The position numbers and the translations under genes were made by a program. Below the pieces are notes generated by a model that saw only the letters and a program-made list of their open reading frames with translations, did not search any database and was not told the origin of the DNA. From assembly GCF_002954355.1 (NCBI RefSeq), contig NZ_MQVV01000010.1, forward strand, positions 62,001 to 126,000: a stretch of DNA of 64,000 nt, read 5' to 3'. This document shows, in pieces, positions 45,561 through 55,565 of this stretch (the first letter of the stretch is position 1; each line of letters opens with the position of its first letter). Origin of the DNA: Nonlabens tegetincola. Lineage in GTDB: Bacteria; Bacteroidota; Bacteroidia; Flavobacteriales; Flavobacteriaceae.

Positions 45561-47975
45561 ATGAATAGATTTTTCCCTTACCTATTCTTCCTTGTTTCTT
45601 TTAGTTCGTTTGCACAGCACGAGCTTACAGCAAGACTCATCGATGAAAAGAATGAATCCCTACCCTATCTAAATAGTATTCTTTACAAAATGCCAGACAG
45701 TACGTTTTATCAAGGTACAAGCAGTGACGATCTGGGTAAAGTCCTTTTTAAGAACATAGAAGATGGTGAATATACGATGGTGGTTACAGGTGTAGGTTAT
45801 GTTACGCTTTCGCGAAAGCTTACCATTAACAGCAATCAAAATCTAGGTGACCTTATAGTCCAAGAGCAAATTGAATCCATGGATGCGGTCACTGTCACAG
45901 CCAAAAGACCTACTGTAACTAAGAAAGCGGATAGGCTCATTTTTAATGTAGAGAATACCAGTCTGAGTAATACTGATGCATTGACCATATTACGCAGTTC
46001 GCCTGGTGTTTTTAAACAAAACAACACTTATATAGTTAAAGGACAGGCCGCTCAAATTTATATTAATAATAAAAGAGTATATCTAACCGATGATGAGCTC
46101 AATCAATTACTAGCTGGCTACAGTGGTGATAATGTCAAAAATGTAGAGGTCATTACCAATCCACCGGCAAGTTACGATGCCGAAGGTGGAACAGTCATAA
46201 ATATTAACACTAGTAAAGGAATCTCATTAGGTTACAAGGGTAATGTGATGGGTAGTTATACTATCGACGAGCTTGCCAAATACAAAATAGGTACTTCACA
46301 TTTTTATAAAAATAATTGGGTAAATATATATGCCAACTACAGTTACAACCCAAGAGAAGATCTTTATATAGAAGAAAACGAAATAGGCTTTTTTAATCCT
46401 GATGGTACTAGATCGCAACGCTGGTTCACTGATTATAATAATGTGAATGAAAGTGATGCTCACAGCCTGAATACTGTTATAGATTTTAGCTTAAGTAGTA
46501 AAAGCTATCTAAGTGTTTCTGGAAATATTAACGTTAACAACAATCAAGATGGTGATGCTTTTACACGCACATTAATTCTTCAAGATGGTGATACCGATTT
46601 TTCAGGCTTAGAAACTAACGGTCTCAATGAACGAGACGCAACAACTGGTTTTGTGAATGCCGACTACAACTATTATGCAGATAACGGGAATGTCCTTAGG
46701 CTTTATGGAAATCATGTATTTACCAATAAAGACAACTATCAGGATGTTTTTACAAGATTTTTTGACACTCAAAATAATACCACTGGAAGTAATAGTTTTT
46801 TGTCGGACATAGATCTTGATGTGGCTATTTACACAGCTGGGATAGACTATCAATTCGCATTAGGCGAATACCAATTAAGCACTGGAGCTAAGTATAATCA
46901 AATTGATTCACAAACCGTACAGGATTTCTTTGATTCAAATGGAACTTCACCGATTATTGTTCCTGCTAACTCGGATAACTATGCCTATGATGAAAAAATC
47001 ATTGCTTTCTACGGACAAATGGAACGCAATTGGGAAAAATGGTTTCTGACCGCTGGACTAAGAGCTGAGCAAACTGATATTACAGGTGATTCAAGAAGTC
47101 TAGGAATAGTGAATACTCAAAACTATCTTTCATGGTTTCCTACGGCATCATTAGGACATTCGCTTGATGAAAGCAACACTCTTACTTTAAGTTACAAAAG
47201 AAGCATTGAAAGACCACGTTATGAGAGTCTAAATCCCTATAGAATTTTTGTAAATGAAACCAATTTTAATTCTGGTAATCCTAATTTAATGCCATCATTC
47301 AACAATAAATATAGTGTTGCATGGAATCATAACGACACCTGGTTTTTTGACGCTTATTATTTGTATTCAAAGGACTTACTTTCTATTCTACCTTTTCAAG
47401 ATAATAATGCAAACAGTTTAAATTTTCAAAATGCTAATTTGAACTACGAGCTACAATATAGTCTAGATATTGAAACCTTTCAATACCCAACTGATTCTTG
47501 GTTGCTTGCACTTTCTGCTAGTTTCTTTTATTTAGAAAACGAATTTGTTGCAGTACAGTCCGGCGGTGTGGACCAAAAGCAGGACGTGACAGGAGTTTAT
47601 CTCTCTAGCTTTAGTAGATTTAGTCTTTCAGAAGATCGTACCTGGTCTTTGGATGCCGAGCTAAATTATGTAAGTGATATCTTATTTGGTTCGTTTAGAA
47701 TGCAAAATATGATCGTGAGTAACTTTGCCATAAACAAATCGTTATGGAACCGTAGAGCAAATCTTAGGATTGCATATAATGATGTTTTTAGAGGTCAAAA
47801 CAGATTAATGGAGTCTATTTATCGTAATCAAGACGTAGGCGTTACTTATTTACCAGAGACTAACACCTTTAGTGTCGCATTCACTTACAATTTTGGAAAT
47901 TATGGTCTAAGAAACAATGAAGTAGAAGAACCTGAAGAGAAAGAACGTACACAACAACAATCTCTAGGACTTTAA
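45561..47975 (+). CDS. Outer-membrane beta-barrel protein (OMP_b-brl_3, TonB-receptor-like)
   Basis: The 804-residue protein has a signal peptide (FPYLFFLVSFSSFAQ), an N-terminal carboxypeptidase-regulatory-like domain, a plug-like segment (ALTILRSSPGVF, IYINNKRVYLTDDEL, VKNVEVITNPPASYDAEGGTV), then a long beta-barrel. This is the Bacteroidota family of TonB-dependent-receptor-like proteins without a clear TonB box. The substrate is unknown. The palindrome at 45805-45819 is translated as TLSRKL in the N-terminal domain. Its stop shares TTAA with the convergent glycosyltransferase gene. Confidence 0.88.
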   Translation: MNRFFPYLFFLVSFSSFAQHELTARLIDEKNESLPYLNSILYKMPDSTFYQGTSSDDLGKVLFKNIEDGEYTMVVTGVGYVTLSRKLTINSNQNLGDLIVQEQIESMDAVTVTAKRPTVTKKADRLIFNVENTSLSNTDALTILRSSPGVFKQNNTYIVKGQAAQIYINNKRVYLTDDELNQLLAGYSGDNVKNVEVITNPPASYDAEGGTVININTSKGISLGYKGNVMGSYTIDELAKYKIGTSHFYKNNWVNIYANYSYNPREDLYIEENEIGFFNPDGTRSQRWFTDYNNVNESDAHSLNTVIDFSLSSKSYLSVSGNINVNNNQDGDAFTRTLILQDGDTDFSGLETNGLNERDATTGFVNADYNYYADNGNVLRLYGNHVFTNKDNYQDVFTRFFDTQNNTTGSNSFLSDIDLDVAIYTAGIDYQFALGEYQLSTGAKYNQIDSQTVQDFFDSNGTSPIIVPANSDNYAYDEKIIAFYGQMERNWEKWFLTAGLRAEQTDITGDSRSLGIVNTQNYLSWFPTASLGHSLDESNTLTLSYKRSIERPRYESLNPYRIFVNETNFNSGNPNLMPSFNNKYSVAWNHNDTWFFDAYYLYSKDLLSILPFQDNNANSLNFQNANLNYELQYSLDIETFQYPTDSWLLALSASFFYLENEFVAVQSGGVDQKQDVTGVYLSSFSRFSLSEDRTWSLDAELNYVSDILFGSFRMQNMIVSNFAINKSLWNRRANLRIAYNDVFRGQNRLMESIYRNQDVGVTYLPETNTFSVAFTYNFGNYGLRNNEVEEPEEKERTQQQSLGL
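45805..45819. repeat. Palindrome family copy 11 (last base differs)
   Basis: CGCTTTCGCGAAAGC followed by T. It lies in the N-terminal domain of the outer-membrane protein and reads TLSRKL. Confidence 0.9.
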
Positions 47976-48748
47976 TCCAGTTTTTTAATCATGGCTTTCT
48001 TTATAAACCATTGCTCATAAATAAAAAGCACCATGGACCAACAGCTTTTTAAAAAAGAATAGTTAAGGTGGTTGCGATATACAGCATAGTTATATTTAAT
48101 CAGACTACTTTTTCGTGAACTCAACCCATTGCCTGCTCTATAACTCGCAATGGGTTTTTCTATACCAATAGCTGTGCCCGATAGTTTAATCACATCCAAC
48201 CACATGGCCCAATCTTGTCTTTTACGTAATGAAGACACAGCAACCTTTCCTATTTTATGGGTATCGTAAATTCCTGTCAAATTCCCTACATAGTTTGCTC
48301 GTAGTAACTTTTTATAAGTTAGTGAATTGAAAACCTTTTGAAGGTATTTAGGCTCATTCGCATTTTCTGTGAATATCTCATAAGCACCATAGGACATCGC
48401 CGTTTGTGACAGTCTCATTTGTTCGATTTGCAAGGAGAGTTTATAGGGTTTCCAAAGATCATCGGCGTCTAAAAAGGCAATATATCTACCCTTTGCTAGC
48501 TCGACTGCCCGATTACGAGTAAAACCAGCTCCTTTGTTTTCTTTATTTTCTTGAATTATAAAACTTATTCCTTGAGAAGAATTTTTTGTAGAATACGCTT
48601 TCGCGAAAGCGTGACTATCATCAACACTGCAGTCGTCAACAATTATTAATTCAATAGGCCGGTAGTCTTGATTTAAAACGCTATCTAGGGTTTCTCCTAA
48701 TGTATCTTGGTTGTTGTAAGTTGGTATTATAACACTTACTAAATCCAT
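47972..48748 (-). CDS. Glycosyltransferase family 2
   Basis: GT2 enzymes move a sugar from a nucleotide sugar to a polysaccharide or lipid acceptor. The 258-residue protein has SVIIPTYNNQDTL, the metal-related LIIVDDCSVDDS, and IAFLDADDLW (DxD), typical of the GT-A fold. The palindrome at 48596-48611 is read as SHAFAKAYS. It overlaps the glycosylphosphotransferase gene by one base, so both work in one exopolysaccharide or lipopolysaccharide path. Donor and acceptor are not known. Confidence 0.93.
   Translation of the reverse strand: MDLVSVIIPTYNNQDTLGETLDSVLNQDYRPIELIIVDDCSVDDSHAFAKAYSTKNSSQGISFIIQENKENKGAGFTRNRAVELAKGRYIAFLDADDLWKPYKLSLQIEQMRLSQTAMSYGAYEIFTENANEPKYLQKVFNSLTYKKLLRANYVGNLTGIYDTHKIGKVAVSSLRKRQDWAMWLDVIKLSGTAIGIEKPIASYRAGNGLSSRKSSLIKYNYAVYRNHLNYSFLKSCWSMVLFIYEQWFIKKAMIKKLD
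48596..48611. repeat. Palindrome family copy 12
   Basis: A perfect CGCTTTCGCGAAAGCG inside the GT2 gene, read on the minus strand as AFAKA. Confidence 0.95.
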
Positions 48749-50139
48749 TAATATGCCTTTTCCTCACCCTTAAACACGTTGGTGATTGTTTTAATTATAA
48801 TCTTGATGTCCAAATTAATATTCCAGTTCTCAATGTAGTAAATATCATTGCGCACGCGACCTTTAATATCGTCTTCTGTTTCTACCTCGCCGCGATATCC
48901 ACTTACCTGTGCTAGTCCTGTTATTCCTGGTTTCACAAAATGACGCACCATGAATTTATCGATACGTTCGGCATACATGTGTGTGTGACTAACCATATGA
49001 GGTCTAGGACCTACCACACTCATGGAGCCTAGTAACACATTAAAAAATTGAGGTAATTCGTCAATGCTGGTTTTCCTTAAAAACCTACCAATTTTGGTTA
49101 TTCGTTGATCGCCACGTGTTACTTGTTCCAGGTGTGCCTTGTTGTTAGGAACCATGGATCTAAACTTAAAACACGTGAACTCTTTATAGTCCAAACCGTT
49201 ACGCTTTTGCACAAAAAAGACAGGTCCCTTGGATTCTAGTTTGATAATCAAAGCTATCAAAGGTGTTAACCATGACATTAAAAAAACAATAACAAATAAT
49301 GAAAAAAGAATGTCAAAGGCTCGTTTTATAAATTGATTACCAAAATCATCTAAAGGTATTTGACGTAGGGATATTATTGGTGTACGACCGTAGTACTCAT
49401 AATGTAATTGCCTAGAAAGAGGCATATCAGTATCGGGTATGAATTTAAGTGTCCTTAAATTATTGTCTACAAATTCAGTAAGATCAATGAGATCTTCATT
49501 TTTAAGTTCTCTAACTGAACAAAAGATTTCGTCTATTTGATTGTCTAAAACATATTCTTGAAATTCCTGCATGGAAAACTCGCTAGAACTAGTGTCAATA
49601 ATATTTTGAGTGCGATAACCGTAATCCTTGTGCTTATTAAAAAAACTTGATAACTGCTTGGTATCCTTGTTGACTCCTAGTAGTACTACATTTCTAAAAT
49701 TACCGCCTAAAACCGACCTATAATGTTTTAAAATATAGAACAAACTTATTTTTATTATCGAGATTGTTCCCATGGTCCACAGTAGGTATTTGGAAACAAT
49801 CATAGTATTATTATTTATCTCATAATAAAAGCCAAAGAAGGCAAATACCATAAATGCAAAAACTACGGCTTGTTTAACCAGTCTTCCTAAAAGGGTTATT
49901 ATATCAGTATTGCGTTGAGTTTTATAAAAATCAAACTGCATGGATACTAGCACCCAGCAAATACCAATAAAAATTCCATAGGTAAGCACGTCAAAGGAGC
50001 TCGCAAAAAAATGTGAAGCAAATATGACGATCAAACTTAAATCAATGAGATACGATAATGGCCTTATAAACCCAGAATACCGTTGATCTCTATAAGTGAT
50101 TTTATCTTCGGTTATGTTGTGTAAAGTCTTTGTGCTCAC
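48748..50139 (-). CDS. Polyprenyl glycosylphosphotransferase (WcaJ/WbaP type)
   Basis: This enzyme transfers a sugar-1-phosphate to undecaprenyl phosphate to begin a polysaccharide repeat. The 463-residue protein has four to five membrane helices in the N-terminal half, a CoA-binding-like soluble part, and a C-terminal catalytic domain with [41 protein letters not shown] and GPRPH, plus [13 protein letters not shown]. The start at 50139 overlaps the end of the sugar-nucleotide decarboxylase gene by 38 bases. Confidence 0.95.
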   Translation of the reverse strand: MSTKTLHNITEDKITYRDQRYSGFIRPLSYLIDLSLIVIFASHFFASSFDVLTYGIFIGICWVLVSMQFDFYKTQRNTDIITLLGRLVKQAVVFAFMVFAFFGFYYEINNNTMIVSKYLLWTMGTISIIKISLFYILKHYRSVLGGNFRNVVLLGVNKDTKQLSSFFNKHKDYGYRTQNIIDTSSSEFSMQEFQEYVLDNQIDEIFCSVRELKNEDLIDLTEFVDNNLRTLKFIPDTDMPLSRQLHYEYYGRTPIISLRQIPLDDFGNQFIKRAFDILFSLFVIVFLMSWLTPLIALIIKLESKGPVFFVQKRNGLDYKEFTCFKFRSMVPNNKAHLEQVTRGDQRITKIGRFLRKTSIDELPQFFNVLLGSMSVVGPRPHMVSHTHMYAERIDKFMVRHFVKPGITGLAQVSGYRGEVETEDDIKGRVRNDIYYIENWNINLDIKIIIKTITNVFKGEEKAY

Positions 50140-51091
50140 GTTTATCTAATTCTTCTGGAGATAACGTTTTAAAATACTCAAAAGTACGTCGCATCCCTTC
50201 TTCTCTTGAAACTTGTGGTTCCCAGTTTAAAATTTCTTTGGCAAGTGAAATATCAGGTTTACGCTTCATAGGATCATCTTGTGGTAAGTCCTTATAAATC
50301 ACCTTTTGATCAGTACCTGTTAATTTAATTATTTCTTGTGCAAAATCACTTATCGATATTTCATTGGGATTACCAATGTTTACTGGCATGGGATAGTCGC
50401 TCATTAATAACCTAAAAATACCTTCTACCTGATCATCTACATAACAAAAAGACCTGGTTTGTGATCCATCTCCAAAAACAGTGAGATCCTCGCCACGCAG
50501 CGCTTGCCCCATAAAAGCAGGAATTACCCTACCATCATTAAGTCTCATACGAGGTCCGTAGGTATTAAAAATGCGTACAATTCTAGTTTCTAAACCATGG
50601 AACCTGTGGTAAGCCATCGTTATAGACTCTTGAAATCTCTTTGCTTCATCATATACACCACGAGGACCTATTGTATTTACGTTACCATAATAATCTTCTG
50701 CTTGTGGATGAACAAGAGGATCACCGTAAACCTCACTAGTACTAGCGATAAGCAACCTGGCTTTTTTATTTTTGGCTAGACCAAGTAAGTTGTGAGTTCC
50801 TAGCGAACCTACCTTTAAGGTTTGTATAGGGATTTTAAGATAATCTATAGGACTAGCTGGGCTCGCAAAATGCAGAATATAATCTAAATCTCCTGCAACA
50901 TGGACGTACTTTGAAACATCATGGTGAAAAAATTCAAATTGTTCTAGTGGAAATAAATGCTCTATATTTTTAAGATCTCCTGTAATCAGGTTATCCATTC
51001 CAATAACATGAAAGCCTTCTTTTATAAATCTATCACATAGATGAGACCCTAAAAATCCCGCTGCTCCTGTTATAAGTACGCGCTTTTTCAT
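50102..51091 (-). CDS. UDP-glucuronate decarboxylase-like NAD-dependent epimerase
   Basis: The 329-residue short-chain reductase has the NAD motif [10 protein letters not shown], the active-site pair Ser/Tyr in STSEVYGDP and YDEAKRFQE, and [11 protein letters not shown] and the C-terminal [15 protein letters not shown]. These match UDP-xylose synthase-type enzymes, which make UDP-xylose from UDP-glucuronate for polysaccharides. Other epimerases of the same group are possible. The last 38 bases overlap the phosphotransferase gene, so the three genes from 47972 to 51091 form one operon. Confidence 0.9.
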
Positions 51092-51130
51092 AGATGAGGT
51101 TGTAGAAGCAAATATAAGTAATTACCCTAC

Positions 51131-51763
51131 TTACTCGAGAAATGACATAGGGTCTAATACTATATCCTTATAATGTTCAAGCTCCTCTTTAGCGGCTACT
51201 CCTGGGAAATCTCCTTGATATCCTTTCATATCTGTCATTACTTGAAAATGTAAATGCGGACTATAACCACCATTTTCTTGAGGTGTTCCTAAATGAGCTA
51301 TTATTTCGCTTTCGCGAAAGCGATATCCAACTTCCCATATTTTTACATCATCCAAACTCAAATGACCGTACAGTGTATATATCGCTTGTCCATCAATATC
51401 GTGTTGCAAGATCAACGTAGGACCATAATTTCCAGGATCACTATTGTGCGCATAACTGTGAACTACACCATCATACATTGCATGAACAGTGGTTCCTGCT
51501 GGCGCCCATATGTCTACTCCTAGATGAATGTCACGTACAATTCCTTTATTGAATCTTTCATTTTTTTGATAAAGAGCTCGCTGTTCTAAGTAGCCACCTA
51601 TGGCCAAAAAAGCGTCGTGAGATTTACGCTGTTGCTCGATATACTCATGACACACCGATATGTCGGCCACATCATTAAGTTTCCAAAAAGGATTATTGAT
51701 TGAAAGGTCAAGAGGGAAATAACCTTTTTGTGACAATTGTGGATCAAGCAAATGTCTTTTCAT
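51131..51763 (-). CDS. M23-family metallopeptidase (LytM-like)
   Basis: The 210-residue protein has the Zn-binding HLGVD and HLHFQV motifs of M23 peptidases, which cut peptidoglycan cross-links or related peptides. No signal peptide or lipobox is seen, so the location is not obvious: it may be exported by another route or act on internal substrates. The palindrome at 51307-51322 is translated as RFRESE in the middle of the domain. The gene is 11 bases from the CoA transferase gene. Confidence 0.88.
   Translation of the reverse strand: MKRHLLDPQLSQKGYFPLDLSINNPFWKLNDVADISVCHEYIEQQRKSHDAFLAIGGYLEQRALYQKNERFNKGIVRDIHLGVDIWAPAGTTVHAMYDGVVHSYAHNSDPGNYGPTLILQHDIDGQAIYTLYGHLSLDDVKIWEVGYRFRESEIIAHLGTPQENGGYSPHLHFQVMTDMKGYQGDFPGVAAKEELEHYKDIVLDPMSFLE
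51307..51322. repeat. Palindrome family copy 13
   Basis: A perfect CGCTTTCGCGAAAGCG inside the M23 gene, read on the minus strand as RFRES. Confidence 0.95.
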
Positions 51764-51774
51764 AGGAACTTTAC

Positions 51775-52431
51775 TTATAAGGACATTTCAGGAATATCAC
51801 CTTCAACGATAAGAGTACCTTCAGTTGCTGCTTTTATATCGTCTACAGAGACGCCTGGAGCTCTTTCTAGTAATTTAAAACCATCATCAGTAACCTCGAG
51901 CACAGCAAGATTGGTAACCACTTTATTAATACAGTTTACACCGGTAAGAGGTAATGAACATTTTTTAAGAAGTTTACTATCACCAGCACGGTTTGTATGC
52001 ATCATAGCTACAATAATATTTTCGGCACTAGCAACTAAATCCATGGCACCACCCATTCCTTTTACCATCTTACCTGGAATTTTCCAATTTGCTATATCAC
52101 CGTTCTCGGCGACTTCCATAGCTCCCAGTATCGTTAAATCAACGTGCTGTCCACGTATCATCCCAAAACTTGTTGCGCTATCAAAAAAACTGGCTCCAGG
52201 TAAAGTTGTAATAGTTTGTTTACCTGCATTAATTACATCAGCATCTTCATCTCCTTCAAAAGGAAATGGTCCCATTCCTAACACACCATTTTCAGATTGA
52301 AATTCAACCTGAACACCTTCAGGAATATAATTTGCAACTAGGGTAGGAATTCCAATCCCTAGATTGACGTAGTAACCGTCTTGTAGTTCTTGAGCGATTC
52401 TTTTGGCAATTCCTGTTTTATCTAGACTCAT
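51775..52431 (-). CDS. scoB: 3-oxoacid CoA-transferase, subunit B
   Basis: Subunit B of succinyl-CoA:3-ketoacid CoA transferase acts with subunit A in ketone body or short acid activation. The 218-residue protein has GIGIPTLVANYIP, the active-site Glu in SENGVLGMGPFP and GGAMDLVASAENI. Subunit A, usually beside it, is not in this neighbourhood: the next gene upstream is a TlpA-like lipoprotein. It must be elsewhere or lost. Confidence 0.93.
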   Translation of the reverse strand: MSLDKTGIAKRIAQELQDGYYVNLGIGIPTLVANYIPEGVQVEFQSENGVLGMGPFPFEGDEDADVINAGKQTITTLPGASFFDSATSFGMIRGQHVDLTILGAMEVAENGDIANWKIPGKMVKGMGGAMDLVASAENIIVAMMHTNRAGDSKLLKKCSLPLTGVNCINKVVTNLAVLEVTDDGFKLLERAPGVSVDDIKAATEGTLIVEGDIPEMSL

Positions 52432-52475
52432 GGTGTGTTTTGTTTACGTGATATGCTATCAAAGATAAATAGTTT

Positions 52476-53018
52476 TTAAAGAGCTAAAAAACTATTTATG
52501 GTAGTTTCTAATGAAGGTTGACTAGGTCTTGCAGCATTGTTATCTACCAGTCTACCATTTTTATCAAAAAGCATATATCTAGGTATGCGACTCACATCAT
52601 TTTTTTGGAACAAGGCGGCTTTTGGATAATTTTTTGCATGAAAAGAATATTCATTAATATCATATTGTTGAATTCCTTGTTTCCATCTTTCCTCTGCTTG
52701 ATCGATGGATATGTAAGCAAATACAACTTCCTTACCTGCGAACTTTTCTTTAAGTTTTTTGGCGTGAGGAAATTGAGCTTTACAAGGTCCACACCAGCTT
52801 GCCCAAATATCTAGATAAACTACTTTGCCACGGTTTTTCTCTAGAAAATTTTCCCAATTATCGTAAGTCCCATCAACTGTTGACAAATGAACTACATCAT
52901 TGCTGCTCATGTCCACTTCACTTACCTTTCTGGGTTTCTCTGTCTTTTCTACAGATTTACTCTCATTACAAGAGGTAATGATCAATAACAAACAAATTAT
53001 AATAGATAAATATTTCAT
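52476..53018 (-). CDS. TlpA-like thioredoxin-fold lipoprotein
   Basis: The 180-residue product has a lipobox ITSC (C17) and a thioredoxin domain with WASWCGPCKAQFPH. This type of membrane-anchored reductase keeps periplasmic disulfides or helps cytochrome c maturation. The start MKYLSIIICLL gives a signal peptide. It is 10 bases from radA but the functions do not seem related. Confidence 0.92.
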   Translation of the reverse strand: MKYLSIIICLLLIITSCNESKSVEKTEKPRKVSEVDMSSNDVVHLSTVDGTYDNWENFLEKNRGKVVYLDIWASWCGPCKAQFPHAKKLKEKFAGKEVVFAYISIDQAEERWKQGIQQYDINEYSFHAKNYPKAALFQKNDVSRIPRYMLFDKNGRLVDNNAARPSQPSLETTINSFLAL

Positions 53019-53028
53019 TTTTTAAGTA

Positions 53029-54399
53029 TTAAGCAAAAAGGTATCTAACTAAGTCTTCAATTTTTGAAAAGGCAACAACCTGAGCAGTAGAGTTTTTAAA
53101 ATTTTGTTTGGCTGGTGCAATACAAATTCTTTCAAAGCCTAATTTACCAGCTTCATTAATACGTTGCTCCATTCTACTAGCTGTTCTTATTTCTCCGCCC
53201 AGACCAACCTCAGCACTGAAACAGTGTTTGGGATTGAGTGCTATATCAAAATTTGATGACAATATAGCTGCGACCACTGCAAGATCGATTGCTGGATCAT
53301 CAACATTAATACCGCCAGTAATGTTTAGAAAAACATCCTTTTGTCCTAATTTGAATCCTGCCCTTTTTTCTAGGACTGCTAGTATCATATTAAGACGTTT
53401 TAAATTATAACCCGTTGCACTGCGTTGTGGTGTTCCATAAACAGCCGTACTTACTAGTGCTTGAACCTCGATCATAAGTGGTCGCATACCTTCCATCGTA
53501 GCTGCAATTGCGGTTCCACTAATTTCAAGATCTTTGTTAGCAATCAATATTTCACTAGGATTAGTTACTTCACGCAATCCATGGCCTAACATTTCATAAA
53601 TACCTATTTCATGAGTGCTGCCAAAACGGTTTTTAAGAGCTCGCAAAATTCTATACGTATGGTTGCGATCTCCTTCAAATTGTAGCACGGTGTCTACCAT
53701 GTGCTCAAGAATCTTGGGCCCAGCAATGTGACCATCTTTTGTAATGTGGCCTATTACAATAACAGGAGTAGCTGTTTGTTTAGCAAATTTTATTAATTCA
53801 CCTGTACATTCTCTTATTTGTGAAACACTACCTGCGGTACTTTCTATGTGTTGTGTTTGTAAAGTTTGAATCGAATCGATTATTAAAACATCAGGCTCAA
53901 TATCACTTACTTGTTTAAAAATGTTTTGAGTCTTCGTCTCAGTGAGTATGTAGCAATTTTCGGCGTTTTTGTTAATACGATCTGCTCGCATTTTTATTTG
54001 TTGCGCACTTTCCTCACCACTTACATACAAAGTTTTAAAAGGCAAATTCAAACACACTTGCAACAATAGTGTTGATTTACCTATACCTGGTTCACCACCT
54101 AGCAAGGTAACCGATCCAGGAACCAATCCACCACCTAGCACTCTATTGAACTCTAGATTAGTAGTATCCAATCGTGGACTTTCTTGAGCATTTATTTCGG
54201 AAATGCGTTGAGGTTTTGAATTACGCTTTCGCGAAAGCGTACCTGGCACATCACCTGTTTGCCAACTAGGAGTTTGCTCTTTTTGAACTACTTCTTCTAC
54301 TAAAGAATCCCACTTTTTACAGGTGGTGCATTGTCCTTGCCATTTTGCGTACTGGGCACCACAATTTTGACAGTACCACGTTGTCTTTACTTTTGCCAT
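53029..54399 (-). CDS. radA: DNA repair protein RadA
   Basis: RadA helps branch migration in recombination. The 456-residue protein has the N-terminal Zn finger CQNCGAQYAKWQGQCTTC, Walker A GGEPGIGKSTLL, the KNRFGS motif, and a C-terminal Lon-like domain. The linker between the finger and the ATPase contains TLSRKRNS, the translation of the palindrome at 54224-54239. The ATG overlaps the stop of the esterase-like gene by one base. Confidence 0.97.
   Translation of the reverse strand: MAKVKTTWYCQNCGAQYAKWQGQCTTCKKWDSLVEEVVQKEQTPSWQTGDVPGTLSRKRNSKPQRISEINAQESPRLDTTNLEFNRVLGGGLVPGSVTLLGGEPGIGKSTLLLQVCLNLPFKTLYVSGEESAQQIKMRADRINKNAENCYILTETKTQNIFKQVSDIEPDVLIIDSIQTLQTQHIESTAGSVSQIRECTGELIKFAKQTATPVIVIGHITKDGHIAGPKILEHMVDTVLQFEGDRNHTYRILRALKNRFGSTHEIGIYEMLGHGLREVTNPSEILIANKDLEISGTAIAATMEGMRPLMIEVQALVSTAVYGTPQRSATGYNLKRLNMILAVLEKRAGFKLGQKDVFLNITGGINVDDPAIDLAVVAAILSSNFDIALNPKHCFSAEVGLGGEIRTASRMEQRINEAGKLGFERICIAPAKQNFKNSTAQVVAFSKIEDLVRYLFA
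54224..54239. repeat. Palindrome family copy 14
   Basis: A perfect CGCTTTCGCGAAAGCG inside radA, read on the minus strand as TLSRKR in the linker between the zinc finger and the ATPase. Confidence 0.95.
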
Positions 54400-55565
54400 T
54401 ATTCTTTAGCTTGTAAGGCCTCTACCTTATCTAAACAATCATCCTTTGTTAAACCTACAGCCTCTTCTAATATATAGGCCTGTTCAAAAGATTTGATCGC
54501 ACGACCATATCTACCTATACCTTCGTATCCCATTCCTTCTATAAACTTACCGTACATGATATCTGGATATTCCTTATCAACAATGGTTGCCATATCGAGT
54601 AATTGTTCCCAGTCTTTTTCTCTAATAATATATTCTGACATAGTTACGAGGTCCTTTAATCTCAATTTCATGTCGATGCCATACACTTTTTTCACATATT
54701 CATATTTGTCCAGCAAAGTTTGTACGGCTGTTTTCATATCAGCAGTACGATTTGCACTTTCTTTAGAGGTATCCTGAGCAAGATTGGAATTTAATAGTTG
54801 CTCACCTTCTACCAATTGGTATTCATTAAATATGAAATCCAATCCACGTGGTATAGCTTGCGCTGCAACGTTATAAAAATTAGTTTCTTCAATACTTTCA
54901 TGCTTCAACTTCACATTCTCTTTAGTAGAAAACAGAGAATCTGTTTGTTCAGAGAACAGCTCGCTGGCGACATTTTTTTGTGCGCTGGTAGCTACATAAA
55001 AATAATTGTACTCATCCAGACTAGATATTTTGTTAACTAGATTCTCTTGAATAAGTGTAGTGTAATCCGGTTCTATTTGTAAAAAAGCATCTATAGCCAC
55101 TTTTTTACGCATGAGAAAAAAGCTCGCAAGATTTGCATTTATATCCTTTGCCACTAAAACGGTAAATGGTGCAACTCGATATTCTTTTTGCATGGTCGTC
55201 ACAAGTTCCATGATAAAATCCATGTAACGTTGAGCTTGCTCCTCGGGAAAGCCTGATTCGACGTTGATAGCTGTATCATCGTACCGGCTTTTACGTTGAT
55301 TTATTCCTACTACAAAGGATTCGGGCATTTGATCCCAATAAGACAAATAATCCACTACTCCTGAAACGGGTTCAAAAAGATAATCACCATCTAAGACTAG
55401 GATTAATGGATAAGTTTTTTCTTGGTTACTATTGTAGTTACGTGGTTTAAGAATTTTTACGTTGCGTTCTCCTCCTAAAACATCGCTAGGAAATGACCTG
55501 TACAATGCTTGTGAATACGTGGTTAAACAGGACAGAAAAGCAAACGCAATAACAATATTTTTCAT
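54399..55565 (-). CDS. Esterase-D-like alpha/beta-hydrolase without the nucleophile serine
   Basis: The 388-residue secreted protein (signal LSCLTTYSQ) has the fold of Fes/esterase-D proteins: YPLILVLDGDYLFEP, ESFVVGINQRKSRYDDT and a C-terminal TPR-like part near 310-388. At the nucleophile elbow, usually GHSLGG, it has AKDINAN (residues 139-145), so the Ser is Asp (D141). I infer a non-hydrolytic, possibly binding, protein. The ATG lies inside the end of the flippase-like gene (80-base overlap). radA follows at the stop. Confidence 0.72.
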   Translation of the reverse strand: MKNIVIAFAFLSCLTTYSQALYRSFPSDVLGGERNVKILKPRNYNSNQEKTYPLILVLDGDYLFEPVSGVVDYLSYWDQMPESFVVGINQRKSRYDDTAINVESGFPEEQAQRYMDFIMELVTTMQKEYRVAPFTVLVAKDINANLASFFLMRKKVAIDAFLQIEPDYTTLIQENLVNKISSLDEYNYFYVATSAQKNVASELFSEQTDSLFSTKENVKLKHESIEETNFYNVAAQAIPRGLDFIFNEYQLVEGEQLLNSNLAQDTSKESANRTADMKTAVQTLLDKYEYVKKVYGIDMKLRLKDLVTMSEYIIREKDWEQLLDMATIVDKEYPDIMYGKFIEGMGYEGIGRYGRAIKSFEQAYILEEAVGLTKDDCLDKVEALQAKE

